DNA of 64,000 bases from Piper betle (Eukaryota > Streptophyta > Magnoliopsida > Piperales > Piperaceae), in the NCBI GenBank assembly GCA_033002965.1, contig JAURVB010013542.1, forward strand, positions 1 through 64,000, given 5' to 3'. The stretch's first letter is position 1; each line of letters starts with the position of its first letter. The translations under genes and the position numbers were made by a program. Shown one piece after another: positions 45,704 to 58,173 of this stretch. The notes below the pieces were generated by a model. The model saw nothing but the letters and a program-made list of their open reading frames with translations. It did not search any database and was not told where the DNA came from.

Positions 45704-48215
45704 CGAATCATCATTAGCAATTTTTCTACTACAGTAGACATCATATCACATCATATTTCAATATAACAAAATCATAACAAAATATTAACCATCCTATCAT
45801 CTAACATGTGTGTGCAAGCGACATCATTGCTCCTTCATCCAGGCTGACAGATCCAACTCCTGGTTATCACTTACATATAATATAAAAACACGTCAGTAAC
45901 AAATATTACTGGTCCAAAATATAACTATAACAAACTGGCTATGAGAGAAATCTCTCATATGAAAGAAAACACTCGTATACTTCTCGTGAACTCTCTAAAG
46001 GGCACCTACTAAGGAGCCACTAGGCTGCAGACCCGGTAGCATCCCGAACTGTCTGCTTTGCTAATGCCTCTTTAGGCATTTTTCTCATTTCATTTTTCTC
46101 TGGTCCATCGGGACCACATGTATATCCTAAGCCCTCTTCTTTCCTCCATAATTCTCCTGGCCTTGAACACAGAGGCCGAGTACTCTTAGGCAACCTTTAG
46201 TACCCTTTGAACCACAAGTCCAGGCATGTGCTGTACTTAATAGTACCCATAAAGCTCCACGTTCTTCTGAGTGTGAGGAACTCAAACGTGGAGTTGTCAG
46301 GATCCTTCAGGAATGGAACAGTCCGCTCACTAATCCAGAGCCCGCTTTGACTATCACGGCATCCGGTCATGGTACGTGCAAGTCGGTTTTCCAATCTCTC
46401 GTCACACTGAAAACTCGATAAAATTATATATATAGGCGTGGGAAGGGATTCATATAATAGGCCTGAAGGCAACTTGTGGTGGATCTTGTTTTCGAAATCA
46501 TCCTCGAGGGTTTATTAATCCGAAAAATTATTCCGCTAAATGGCCCGAGTTAAGTGGGATCCGATAAAATGCTACTTAACCTGTCCTGCAAGCATTAAAA
46601 CAGCCATACAATAGAATAGAGTATAAAAATAGACGAGTCCTAAACGGACCTGGTAGAAGCTCCAAGTGTGTCCTCGTGCCTAGGCGGCGAGCTCCTACTC
46701 CTTAACTAAACATCAAATCTAGAAGCTAACGCCCACTAACTAAATGATGCATCAAACTTGTCATGATCAACACACTCACAATGTAAACATCCATCAACAA
46801 TCAAATAATCATTGTGAAAATAATTCTAACTCATCCTATTCATACTAATTTTATTGTGTTTTTCTAAGTTACGTCACACTCAATTAGCATGCTCATACTC
46901 AATTTACCTCATTAGATCACTTACCATTCTTTCCCAATTAATCAAATCATGTCACTTACCACTTCATTCATAATCAAACATTAATCATGACAATTAATCA
47001 ATCCTAGCATGTTGTGCTAACAATCATCAATTTTAAATCATTAACTGTGAGGTAATTATACCTCTCGTCGTCAACAATCGGTGATGGCTAAGGTTTCGTT
47101 GCGCATCTCAGAGCTCGAATTCGGCGCTTGTCGGCGTTCAAAGTTTGATCAAGTTCGACTGGATGAGCTCCACAGAAAATTAGGCGAATTCCGGCGAATC
47201 CAATTTTCTGGCAGTTTTTCGCAGGTTCCCGTGGTTTTCTGACATCTTTCCGACAATAATCACCGGCGGCTTCTACTGGCAGAATAACAGGGGTATTGGG
47301 TACCATTGGAACTAGCTCGGTGAGCCTGACATATCTACGACGTCGACACAGGCAGTGGAGGTGGCAGCTCGTCAGAAAATAGGAAAAACAGAGGCGGCGG
47401 CAATGGGTGAAGAAATCCAGCTGATGTGGGTGGCGCTGGGTTCCATTTCGGTCAGGGAAGGTTGCTGAAGGGTCGAAGGTGTCGAGGCGACCACTAGATC
47501 GCAGCGGTGACAGTTGCCAGCAGTGCAATCGGTGACGGAAGTGCGGTGCAAGGGTGTGGCTTCCTCTCATCGTGGAGGCCTGACAATGGCCAAGGGCGTT
47601 CAAGGCGGCACAACAACGCCACAATGGGGCTTGGCGGCGATGATCGGCGGCAGGCCGACGTCAGCGACGGTGGCGACGACAAGCAGACGGGGCAACAATC
47701 AGGGTTTGGGGAAGAAGACGTTGGGTGGAGAAATGGTGTAAGGGTGTTTAGTGGCAAACTCGTAAATAAGACTTGACTAGACTCCTAATCGAGTTAAGAA
47801 TAATAAATAACTCGTAATAAATCCTAAATAAATCCAGAAAATAGAGGGAAATTTCCATAAAATATATTACATGCCACAACATCACAATGACATGCTCTAT
47901 AACTATTAACCCACCCAAACTGCCCCATAATGTGTCCTGACGCAGTAAACAGCTTAAAACTAATTCTACGATCCACTATATAAAAAAAATAGAAATGGTA
48001 AACTGGCATACTCTCATATATTCTGATAACTCATTCTTTTCTGCCGTATTCATGATGTTATCATCATATACTTTGGTACACATGACTCTCGTAGCTCATA
48101 CATGCAACTGGCGTCCGCTTAGTATACATGTTCTGAAACATACTTGACTTGAACCGACTGCTGAACCGATTAGTTCATAAACATAAAACCCTAACTCAAA
48201 AGTGGATTGATGTCA
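45198..48215 (-). mobile_element. Fourth copy of the 3-kb LTR, reversed, inside copia
   Basis: Begins TGTAACACCCCAAATC (reverse complement of the family 3' end) and is colinear, reversed, with 15925-18878, including the GC-rich island (about 47100-47750). TGGAA occurs at both flanks (45193-45197, 48216-48220), consistent with a 5-bp target duplication. The last about 19 bases are not the family terminus; they match copia sequence about 69 bp downstream. It contains a TA microsatellite at about 45672-45700. No internal genes, so a solo LTR. Confidence 0.8.
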
Positions 48216-48220
48216 TGGAA

Positions 48221-49760
48221 AATGATCCAATCAACTTTCATTAGACAATGAAGAGTTCTAATTTTCAAAAGCGGATTGATGTCATGAATGAAAAGATGAA
48301 GTCCATGAAAGCTAATGGCGTTTGGGATCTTATCCCATTGAGTGAAGGTGCAAAACCTATTAGTTATAAATAGATATTTAAACCAAGAGGGGTTCAAAAG
48401 GTGATATAGAAAGATATAACACTCGCCTTGTTGCAAAGGGCTTTACTTAAAAGGAAGGCATCTATTATAATGAGACTTTCTCTCCAGTTTCATCAAAGGA
48501 CTCATTGAGAATAATTATGACATTAATGGCACATTTTGATCTTAAGTTACATCAGATGATATTGATGAAACAATTTATATGGTACAACCAGAAAACTTTA
48601 TTTCGAGAGATTCAAAGAATATAGTTTGCAAATATAAAGAAATCTATCTATGGACTTAAGCAGCTTCTCGTCAATGGCATTACAAATTTCATCAAGTTAT
48701 TCTCTTGTTCGGTTTTAAGATGAATGTGATTGATGATTGTATATACTATAAGTTTAGTGGAAGTAAGTATATTTTTCTGGTTTTATATGTTGATGATATA
48801 TTGCTTGCCAGCAATGATATAGATTTTTTGCATGAAACCAAAAGATTTTTATCAAAGAAATTTGAAATGAAAGATTTTGAAAATGTGTCTTTTGTATTAG
48901 GAATTCAAATACATCGGAATTGCTCTCAATGTATACTTAGATTATCATAAAAGACCTAAATATAAAAAGTGTTTTAGAGATTTGACATGTAAAGTAGTAA
49001 ACCAAGAGATGCCCCTATTTTTAAACGAGCAAATTCAGTCTCAATCAATACCCTAAAAATGACATAGAAAGAAAGGAAATACAAAAGATTCCTTATACTT
49101 CAGTAGTGAGACGCCTTATATATGCTCAAGTATATATGTGTCTAGATATTGCGTATATTATTGGAATGTTAGATAGATATTTAAGTAATCCAGGATTTGA
49201 TCATTGGAAAGAAGCCAAAAGAGTTATGAGATATCTTCAAAGAACAAAACATTACATGCTTACATATCGGAAGTCAGATCAACTTGAGATCATTGGGTAT
49301 TCTAATTCCAATTTTGTTGGATGTTAAGATGGTTGCCGATCCACTTTTGGCTATGTTTACCTACTTGGTGGAGGAGTTATTTCTTGGAGGAGTGTTAAGC
49401 AGGCACTCATAGCTTCTTCCACCATAACAACTAAATTCATAGCTTGTTATAAAGCATCCAATCATGGGATATGGCTGCGAAAGTTTGTCACAGGGCTGCT
49501 TATTGTTGTAATATTGAAAAACCACTTAAATTTTGTAACAATCAGTCTACAATATTATATCTAAATAATAATAGGAGCTCATCTAAATCAAAGCATATAG
49601 AGATCAATTTCCTTATTGTGAAAAAAAGTTCATAGTGGTAAAGTTTGTATAGAGCATATTGATACAAACTCCATAATTAAAGATCCGCTTACTAAAAATT
49701 TATTTCCCAAGGTCTTTCATGAGCATGTTGCTCATCTGGGTATTGTATTATTTGATGATA
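48221..49760 (+). pseudogene. Copia reverse transcriptase and RNase H, broken
   Basis: Starts just after the nested LTR. It shows the RT approach MKSMKANGVWDLIPL, the FSPVSSKDS block, the catalytic YVDD at 48786-48797, LGIQIHRN, and RNase H remnants (KASNHGIWLRKF, IKDPLTKNLFPKVFHEHVAH). Several stops and frame changes. Confidence 0.85.
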
Positions 49761-50036
49761 TATTACTTTTATTGAGAGTGTTGTTTGTTTTTTTATGTGA
49801 ATTGTATTATTTGGTTTATTTCACTCTATTTTGGTCATATCATAAAGTTGGACCAGTTGAAAATAGACATATTTAGATCAAATTATATATAATTTTTATA
49901 GTACACATCCATACTTAATCTATGTTATTTAATTATATTAATGTGTGTGACAATGAATAGATTTAGCTACAATATATGTAACAAAAATTGCTTAATCCTA
50001 TATTAATATTAATTAATAGACGAGATTGTTATTTTT

Positions 50037-50529
50037 TGAATAATAGAATTTATTATTTTGGACGATATATATACATGAATATATAATTATATCATATGCT
50101 ATTATTTAAGGTTAGGCCTAAATTAAATTTATCTATTAAAGGTAAGTTTAATGGCCTCCTAAATTAAATTGATCTACTAATGGACTATTAATATATGCAT
50201 AGATACATATGTATAGATATTATGTTTTGTAATTTTTTATATATGATAGATTAAATTAAAATTATAAAAAAAATAAAAATAAATAGGAGTATGGTCCACA
50301 AATTAGAAATAATTTTTTATTTTAACATCCTATCGTATAGAAACTCAGTCTTGAAGAATTAGTACTGAATTTAAATGATCGAAATTTAAAGAAATCAAGA
50401 GTCATTTTATATTTATAGATTTAAGTATATTTTTATTATCATTATTTTAATGATGATTTAATCTGAAAAAATTTTATTGATGATATTTTTATCATGAGTA
50501 TAATTTTGGTTAAGTTAAAAATTTTAACT
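50037..50529 (+). repeat. Right LTR of copia element
   Basis: About 493 bp, starts TGTTATTTTTTG and ends TTTTAACT where CA is expected. Clearly related to the left LTR but diverged by many substitutions and small indels, so the insertion is old. Confidence 0.75.
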
Positions 50530-50883
50530 ACTTTACTGCCGATATCAGTTGCAAGACTGTTTTCTTCGTTCGCGACAAAAACTTGATGTCTTGTTCTCTT
50601 CTGCGGTGCCGATGCGTTGTACCACGTGTACGATTGCCGGCCATGGACAAAAGAGATATTAACGTGCACATCGTCAAATCGAAAGCCTCGTACACACGAG
50701 AAAAATGTGAGGGAAAGACTTGTCTACATCGTTTGTCACCATCAAATCACTGGCGTGGAGTGTTTAAAATTCCTACCTTCACCACCAAATTCATCCCATT
50801 ACATAACTTCGATTTGGCCTCAGCATCGTCTCCGTTTGAGCTGACAACAATCCAACGAACCCAAAACCCAGCTCAACAAAGAC

Positions 50884-53249
50884 ATGGCTGCCGCCGCCGA
50901 CGACATAAGCACCACCTCTTCTACCTCCACCGACGTGCATGGCGAGCTTCCTCTCCGACCCATCCCAGGCAGCTATGGTCTCCCCATCCTCGGCCCCTTC
51001 AAAGACCGCTTGGACTACTTCTGGTTCCAAGGCCCCGACACCTTCTTCCGAAAACGCATGGAACTCCACAAGAGCACCGTCTACCGCACCAACATCCCCC
51101 GACCTTCCCCTTCTTCCTTGGGACGAACCCGAACGTGGTGGCCGTCCTCGACGTCAAGTCCTTCTCCCACCTCTTCGACACGTCCCTCGTCGACAAGAAG
51201 GACGTCCTCGTCGGCGACTTCATGCCCTCCACCTCCTTGACCGGCGGCGATCCGAGTCCTCGCCTACTTGGACACCGCCGAGCACCTCCACTCATCGACG
51301 AAGAGGCTCGTCATCGACACGCTACACCGCAGTGCCCAGCTCTGGGAGATGGAGTTCTTGAAGGAGGTGGACGTGATGTTCGACTCGGTGGAGGGGAAGG
51401 TGGGCAGCCACGGGATGGCAAGGTTTATGGGTCCGTTGCAGGACTGCTTGTTTAGCTTCTTGTGTAGAAGCTTGCTCAGAGCCGACCCGGCGGCCCGGCC
51501 GAGGGTGAAGAAATGGGGGCCGTTCTTGGTGGATGCATGGCTAGCTCTGCAACTCATTACCTACCCAGTACATTGGTGGCATTCCCCAACCGTTGGTGGA
51601 GATCTTCCTCCACTCCTTCCCCTTCCCTGCTTGCCTCACCAAATGGGCGTACAAATCTCTCTATTACTTTATCGAATCAGAAGGGAAATACATGGTAATG
51701 TTGGATGGTTACTTTATAATATAAATGATTAAAACAAATACTCTGAAGGCAACTACGTCAGACCAAGGGATGCTTGATTAACTAATTTTTGTAATTCTTA
51801 TAATTAAGACGTGAAAAAAAAATTTCCAAGCGATGTGAAAAATAATTAACATGATCTTCTCTCATCTTTAATTTTTTCGCCATTTTGAGAAAGCCGACCT
51901 TTATCTGTGCTTGGAGATTCTCTCGTAAAATTAAATATGCATTTTACGCTACATGCTTCCTTTCTTTGTTAGAAATAAGCATCTTTTTAAATAATAAAAG
52001 TATTAATTATAATAATCTTATGTCTTAAAGATATACTTTGTTTTTAAGTGTGCCACTAAATTGAATGAATAATCCACTCTAAAGAGATATATTTTGATTT
52101 TATAGATAAACTCTAAATTAAATTAAAAGATGCTAGACTCCTGTCTTAAAGGTAAACTATAATTATTAAATAAAGAGATAAATTATTATAATTTAATATA
52201 TTAATTTTATTTTATTATATTTTGACCTGTTAAATTTCTTATTTTGCTTCTTGACTTTCAACTCTCTTTTTATTGATGAGAGTCGAAAAGAGTTAATTTT
52301 AATTAAATAATAATATAAATTATAATAATTTAATTTTTTATTTTATTAATCAAATCTCTTACTTTATCCTATTTTAATTTAGTTTTAATTAAAAAAATAA
52401 TTTGTTATGAGGTCTTACATTTAATATTGGCGGTAAACACTTATTTATTCTTGAAATTTGGTCAGGCATTTAATGGGTGGGCAATTTATTTAAATTTCAC
52501 TGGGCTTATAGTAAGAGATTATTACTCTTTAATTAATAGGATAAGAGTAGATTATACATGATAATTATTATATGATATTTAAGAGTTGAATATGTCCAAC
52601 AGGTTTCTCGTGCTATGGAGGACTATGGCCTGACCAAGAGCGAGGCCATCAACAATCTATTATTCTTTCTCGGCTTCAATGCATTCGGCGGCTTCTCCAT
52701 CTTCTTCCCCAAGCTCCTCTCCACCATCGCCACTCTCCCCTCCCCACTCAAGGCCCGACTCATCGCCGAAGCGAGAAAGCCCGAAAAACTGAGCTTCGAG
52801 GCAGCCAGAGACATGGAGCTGGTAAAGTCCGTCGTCTACGAGACTCTCCGGCTCAACCCCCGGTGCCGCTCCAGTTCGGCAGAGCTCGCCGCGACATGAA
52901 GCTGAGCTCCCACGAGTCCAGCTTCGACGTCAAGAAGGGAGCTGCTGTGCGGGTACCAGCCGTTGGCGATGAGAGACCCGAGAGTGTTTGAGAAGGGGAG
53001 GAGTTCGTGGGGGAGAGGTTCGTGGGGGAGAAGGGGAAGGAGCTGCTCCAGTACTTGTTCTGGTCGAACGGGCCGCAGACGGCGACGCCGACGGCGGGGA
53101 ACAAGCAGTGTCCGGCGAAGGTGTACGTAGTGGAGACGGCGTTCTTGTTCGTGGCCGCCGTCTTTCGGAGGTACGATGAGTTCGTGGTGGATGGAGTTGT
53201 GATCAGTGGCCTCAAGCGAGCCGACGTCGCTACGGACCAAAAAAATTGA
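50884..53249 (+). CDS. CYP74 hydroperoxide lyase-like cytochrome P450, frame-broken
   Basis: Two GC-rich exons, 50884-51694 and 52603-53249, around a very AT-rich intron (51695-52602). Six small frame breaks separate otherwise uninterrupted homology; the total would be about 486 residues, the normal size. CYP74 enzymes rearrange fatty-acid hydroperoxides without O2 or reductase. LRPIPGSYGLPILGPFKDRL, LGFNAFGGFS, MELVKSVVYETLRLNP, SNGPQTATPT and the haem-ligand region NKQCPAK (Cys 53109-53111) favour hydroperoxide lyase (green-leaf volatiles) over allene oxide synthase, which usually has SFGGMK and NGPE. Hydroperoxide lyases are plastid-type proteins, but no clear transit peptide is seen. It is either a recent pseudogene or an intact gene with sequence errors. 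Confidence 0.8.
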
Positions 53250-54590
53250 TGGACCGAATTGATCTTCCATGACGGACCGGGAATTCCTTGCGACCTATTA
53301 AAAATTCAAAGTTTATTTTAAAAAAAGGTTGCAAAATTTTCAGTAAAAAAATAAACCCATTCTCAGGTGAATAGATATGTACGATGTTTGATGTTTTTCT
53401 TGTGATTTTGTTAAAAAATAAATGTGTGAATCGAAATGTCCGGTTGTGTATTTTCTTCTAAAGATTTTAACTCTTTATTATGTATTAGTTTCTCCAGAGA
53501 TGACGGAACTCATTTGTGAATTATGGAATGGGTGTTTTAGTTGACGAGTTTTGAGGCTTTTTTTTAGAAAAAAAGGTTCCAGGTTTCTCACTCGTCGAAA
53601 ATGGATAGAAGAGACATGTTTTTGGATCTATTTGGTTGGCATAAAAGAGATTTAAAATATATGAAATGTAATTTGATTTTAATTATGCATAAATTAAGAG
53701 TAAGTTAGATAAGATCATGTAAATATTATTTACTTATGAATGTTTAAAACATCTTCGAAAAAGTTCCCCCTTTTTTCTTGTGTGTTTGGTAAAAAACTCG
53801 ACATACACAATCTGCATGGTGTTTTTACGCTTTGTTAATATTTATGAAAATATAAAATTAATTATGTTTTTTTAAAATATTAAAATAAGTAATGTACCGT
53901 ACTTTTCAATCAATAAATAATTAAATCTTAGGCATATTAAAGATTTTTTATTCATAGAGAATTATTTTATTCCAAAACACTTAATTAAGCAATTTTAACT
54001 AAGAAAAATTACATCAAGTAATAAATATATAAAAGTTTAGTTCTAAATACGTAAGACAGTATAAAAATGGCAATTATGAATAGAGTAGGCACTATGAAAA
54101 CAAAAAATAGCTTTGGTAAGATTATTATACTTATATAAATTAATTAATTTTGAAAGTGAATTGAATTATAATTTAAAGTATTCATAATTTCACAAATTAA
54201 TTAATTTATTGTTGGTGTAGTATTTTTATACCTTTGTTTTATTTTAATAATTATTTAGAAGATTAAGGAGAGTTGTACCTAATATAATTTATATGAGCTA
54301 TACCTTAGTCTCCTTTTGTGAATCCTATATTATATCATGAGTAGGAGCACGTCGATGAATTTCTTTTTTAGACATGAATCTTATGTGTTTTTTAGGTTTT
54401 TTAAAAAATACGCTAGTCTAAAAGTACTTTAAAACTAATTTTTACTATAATTACTTTAAAAATTAAAATGAGAAGGTTAAAAGTATATATTGATTTGAAA
54501 ATCTCTAAGTACCCTAATTATTTTTACATCTATTTATATGGATTTTAGGTAATTAATAGGGCCTATTAAATTGCTCTACCTGGAAGTTGC
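53250..54590. other. AT-rich spacer
   Basis: 3' flank of the lyase gene, then AT-rich DNA. A possible MITE starts near 53627 with a TTTGGTTGGCATAAAA word. No gene recognised. Confidence 0.35.
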
Positions 54591-54595
54591 AGTTA

Positions 54596-55085
54596 GGGAT
54601 GAACATTTGGTTGGTTCGATTCCAACCCAACTGAATCGAATAGCCTAAGTTCATTTGACAACTGAATTTCATAACCAATGTTAAACCAAATTACTTCTAA
54701 AACAAAACAGAACCGAACCAAACCAAATAAAAAATAAAAATAAAAAATAGTTGTGTTTAATTATTTAATAGAAATTATATCATTATTTTAATAAACACAA
54801 TTAGTTAATAAATAATTTTAAACATGTGTATCATATGAAACTAATAAAAATTCATCATAAATATATTATAACTTCATGGTAATAACATAAGAGTATAGAT
54901 TTTTTAAATATTTCTAAAAAAATTCTTTTATTTCTGTTATTTCGATCAATTTCGTTCAGTTTAGTCCGAACCAAAATCTCAATCAATATACATTTTGCGA
55001 CCCTATTGAAAGCCCAACCAAATTATATTGGATTGAACCAAATTGATAATTTAGTTTTAGTTTGGTCTAGATTTTTATTTTTACC
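54596..55085. mobile_element. Possible hAT-like MITE remnant
   Basis: Starts TTAGGGATGAACATTTGGTT, is rich in AACCGAACCAAACCAAA and its complement words, and ends in TTTGGTCTAGATTTTTATTT. Typical of plant TAGGG-type MITEs, but ends and duplications were not proved. Confidence 0.35.
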
Positions 55086-55652
55086 GAATTATGCTCCGCT
55101 TTATGTGTAGCTTTCATATAAGCAACATATGAGGTGCAACTAATATATATACGGCTCATAGTTGTTAAAATAATTTTTTGAATTAAACTTAGAAAGTGTT
55201 TTAAGAGTATGAATTCATATGTTTTATTAGGAAGCGTTTTAATTAAAATGTGGGTCATGCATCAATTTAATAACCATGTAGGCCCATAATCAATCCAAGG
55301 GAAAAAAACTTCTTGAGCTATATTAGATTTTGTTGTGATGAAATTGTCAAACATTACTTGAAGGAACTCTTACTTATTAATGTTAACAAAAAAACTTCAT
55401 ATGAAGGCATTTCATTTTAAAAATAGTCTCGCAACTATTTGATTAAATTAATTAATTTTTTGTTATTTCGTATGTAACAACTTAGATATTTTATCATGTC
55501 AATTTTTTTGTCATTGTCGTCGCCGTTCTATCACATTATGTACACTTACTAAAGTGCCAACAAGAACATATGCATCGTTACCAGACCAAAATTGAAGACA
55601 AATTGAGAATTATTTATACATAATAATAAATTTTATGATATGAGTTAACTTT

Positions 55653-55690
<38 letters not shown>

Positions 55691-57400
55691 TTTGATATGG
55701 TGACTCTAATTTTATTATTGAAAACTGTCTTTATTGTTGATTTGCTTTAAAATAATAATTGATAGCAACACATAAAAAAATTTTAAGATAAAATTTCTCT
55801 CAAAATTTATGTTTAATTTTGATGAAAAAGAAAGTCACCTGCTCTATTGATATGAATTATCTCATCACAACGGGCAAAAACTTAAGATCTAGTATTGTTT
55901 TGTCATAAAAAAGGAACTGCAATTGAATCTTGTTGACAATATAAATAAAATATTTTTTTCATAATTGTAAATTTAATTAAAATTTTATAGTTGTATGATA
56001 GTGAAACTTGAAAAACAATTTTAATATATTTATATTTAATCTGGTAGTCATACATGATAAGATAAAAGAAAGAAAAAGTTCATAATACCTAATTGGTTGT
56101 GTATGTGTAAATTTGCTTTTATAATAGAACTTCTTATTAATATGTATAATTATTTTAAATTAAAGGTTAGAAACTTTAAAAATTGATTTTCATTTTAAAA
56201 ATTTTTAAATCTCGAAATTTATTATCTTTTATCAATCTCATAGCTAATACACTTTTATAATATTATGAACAATACTTAAACAAGTCTAAATATATCAATT
56301 ATTGCCAAAAACTTCAAAATTGACCTTAATAATGAAGAAAGCAAATTTTTTTATTATTTCGTAAGATTTTAATATGGGATGCTATAATTAAAGTAAATAT
56401 TGCTATCATCAAATATATCTTAACCAGGCCCGTAAACTTTGATCTAGGTGTTTTGTTTGCATTTCGTTTGATTAATTATGTCAATGCTAAACGTCTAAAA
56501 ATAAATCTAGCTAATTATATATATATAAATCTAGATAATTTTAGAACAAAGTCCATGAAATGAATAAAACAAGATGATAGAGGAAGTCATTAAAAATAAA
56601 ATCAGTTAACAAGATGAAGTAGATGCATGAGCACACCAAAACGATAAAATAAAGATTAAAATAGGGGGAAAAAGGGATTAGATTAAAAAATGTCGTTTTA
56701 TATATCGGTGATTTTACAATGTAAATACTTTTCAAAATAATTTAAAAAAACCCGTTTCTGAAAGACCTTTTCTCTGCATGGCATGCTTTCTTTACTATGT
56801 AGATCGGCAAATTCCTCAATCATCTTTTCAAAATGAATATTAATCTGTGGGTATCCAAATGATCGAGTCGGCAGCAAGTAGCAACCCCACCTGGGCCAGG
56901 GGACACCATGAGCAGAACACAAAGATGACCCGCAACTCACACGCACTGCATCATAACGGAGAAAAGATGGCACCAGTGATCAAATCATACAAACTGCAGC
57001 TCACGCAATCTACAGCCACTCCTCCCAATACCCATTTTTCCAATCAAAAAGTTGCATAAAACCCACATTAATCCACCATTTGTCCCTTCTTAATCAAATC
57101 TTGACTTGTCGCCGACTGACCAACCTGGCCACGCCGTGTCTGATCCTCTACTATTCTCTCACTCAAATGTCGCCGCCATGGCGTCACCACGACCACCACG
57201 TACTGCTTTCAACCGTCCCAAAAAAATTATATTGTATTACCACCATATATAAATAATATTCAAAGCAGCACCATATATCAATGTGTGTAATCTTTATACG
57301 AATCTAACCACTTATATGATCCAACCGAGGATGATTTCCAATTTGTTTGATGCCGTATTTACGACTTAGTTGTAACTACCACCGCTGCATGTCAATCGAA
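55086..57400. other. AT-rich intergenic region
   Basis: Contains a long TA microsatellite at 55654-55687. No gene, RNA gene or complete transposon recognised. 56840-57200 is somewhat richer in GC without coding signal. Confidence 0.4.
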
Positions 57401-58173
57401 GACATCCTTTAGCTTGTTCTTCCCAACATTTCCAACTCTTATATTTTATTTTTCATCTTTGTCTTACCCATCCAAACTTTCCTTTTCATTGGATTTTTTT
57501 GTGGGGTTGTATGATGGGGTTGAGGACTCCTTTTTCTGTCCCACAAGATTTGTCCCACTATACGTTATATATCTCTGCCTCCCAAGCTTTGTTTCATGGA
57601 GTCTTGGGTGCCTTTAAGTTCATCAAAGCACTAATTCTCTGACACAGCTTCGACGTACATATTTTCTTCCTTTCATGAAAGTTTTGATGGTTGATTCTCT
57701 ACCCATATCTTATTTTTAGATCATCTGTGTTGTATGTTGATGCTTTGGGGACACCAGAGCTGGACTAGTCTTTGACATTTTGTTGTTTTTGCCAAACTTT
57801 CACAACCATGTTTCTCATCTCTGCTTTGTGCATGTATTCATTCTCATATATTTCTATCTTGTTCTTTTTGTTTTTGTCTATCTTAGCAACAATGTTTCTA
57901 TTCTTTCTTTCTATAAGCATGCTTTATAGACGTGTTAATTGCGATATACTATTTGCTTGCCTGTTTATTAATCTGTTTCTTGTCATACCTTAGGTGTTAA
58001 AATTTGGGTAGTGCAGAAACAGTTATGAAACCAAATTTGCCAAACTAATTCAAATCATCAATTCCAGACCAAAGTAAGTGTATATTCATATTTATGTAGT
58101 CACTTCGTTAAAGCAAAATTTGCGCGTGTTGATTTTCATACTTGTGGATTCTGGGTATTGGTTATTGTAGTAA
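57401..58173 (+). promoter_or_regulatory. Upstream region and probable 5' UTR intron of OSCA-like gene
   Basis: T-rich sequence ending in GGTTATTGTAG, a good splice acceptor, three bases before the ATG. A 5' untranslated intron is therefore likely. The donor and transcription start were not located. Small T-rich open frames here are not called. Confidence 0.4.

Larger units (their letters stand above)
40527..50529 (+). mobile_element. Decayed Ty1/copia retrotransposon with nested insertions
   Basis: Left LTR 40527-41006 (TGTTA...TAACA), primer-binding site 41009-41020, gag from 42752, protease, integrase, reverse transcriptase (YVDD) and RNase H to about 49750, right LTR about 50037-50529. 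The integrase-before-RT order marks Ty1/copia. Coding parts carry many stops and frame breaks. Two later insertions interrupt it: a hAT-type MITE in the leader (41930-42596) and a reversed 3-kb LTR between integrase and RT (45198-48215). No target duplication is visible at the outer ends and no clear polypurine tract was found. It cannot move by itself. Confidence 0.9.

Noticed and set aside
50583..51455. 290-codon frame at the lyase gene 5' end as a separate gene
   Set aside because: Only its middle part matches CYP74; the rest is an out-of-frame reading of the same exon, reflecting the frame breaks.
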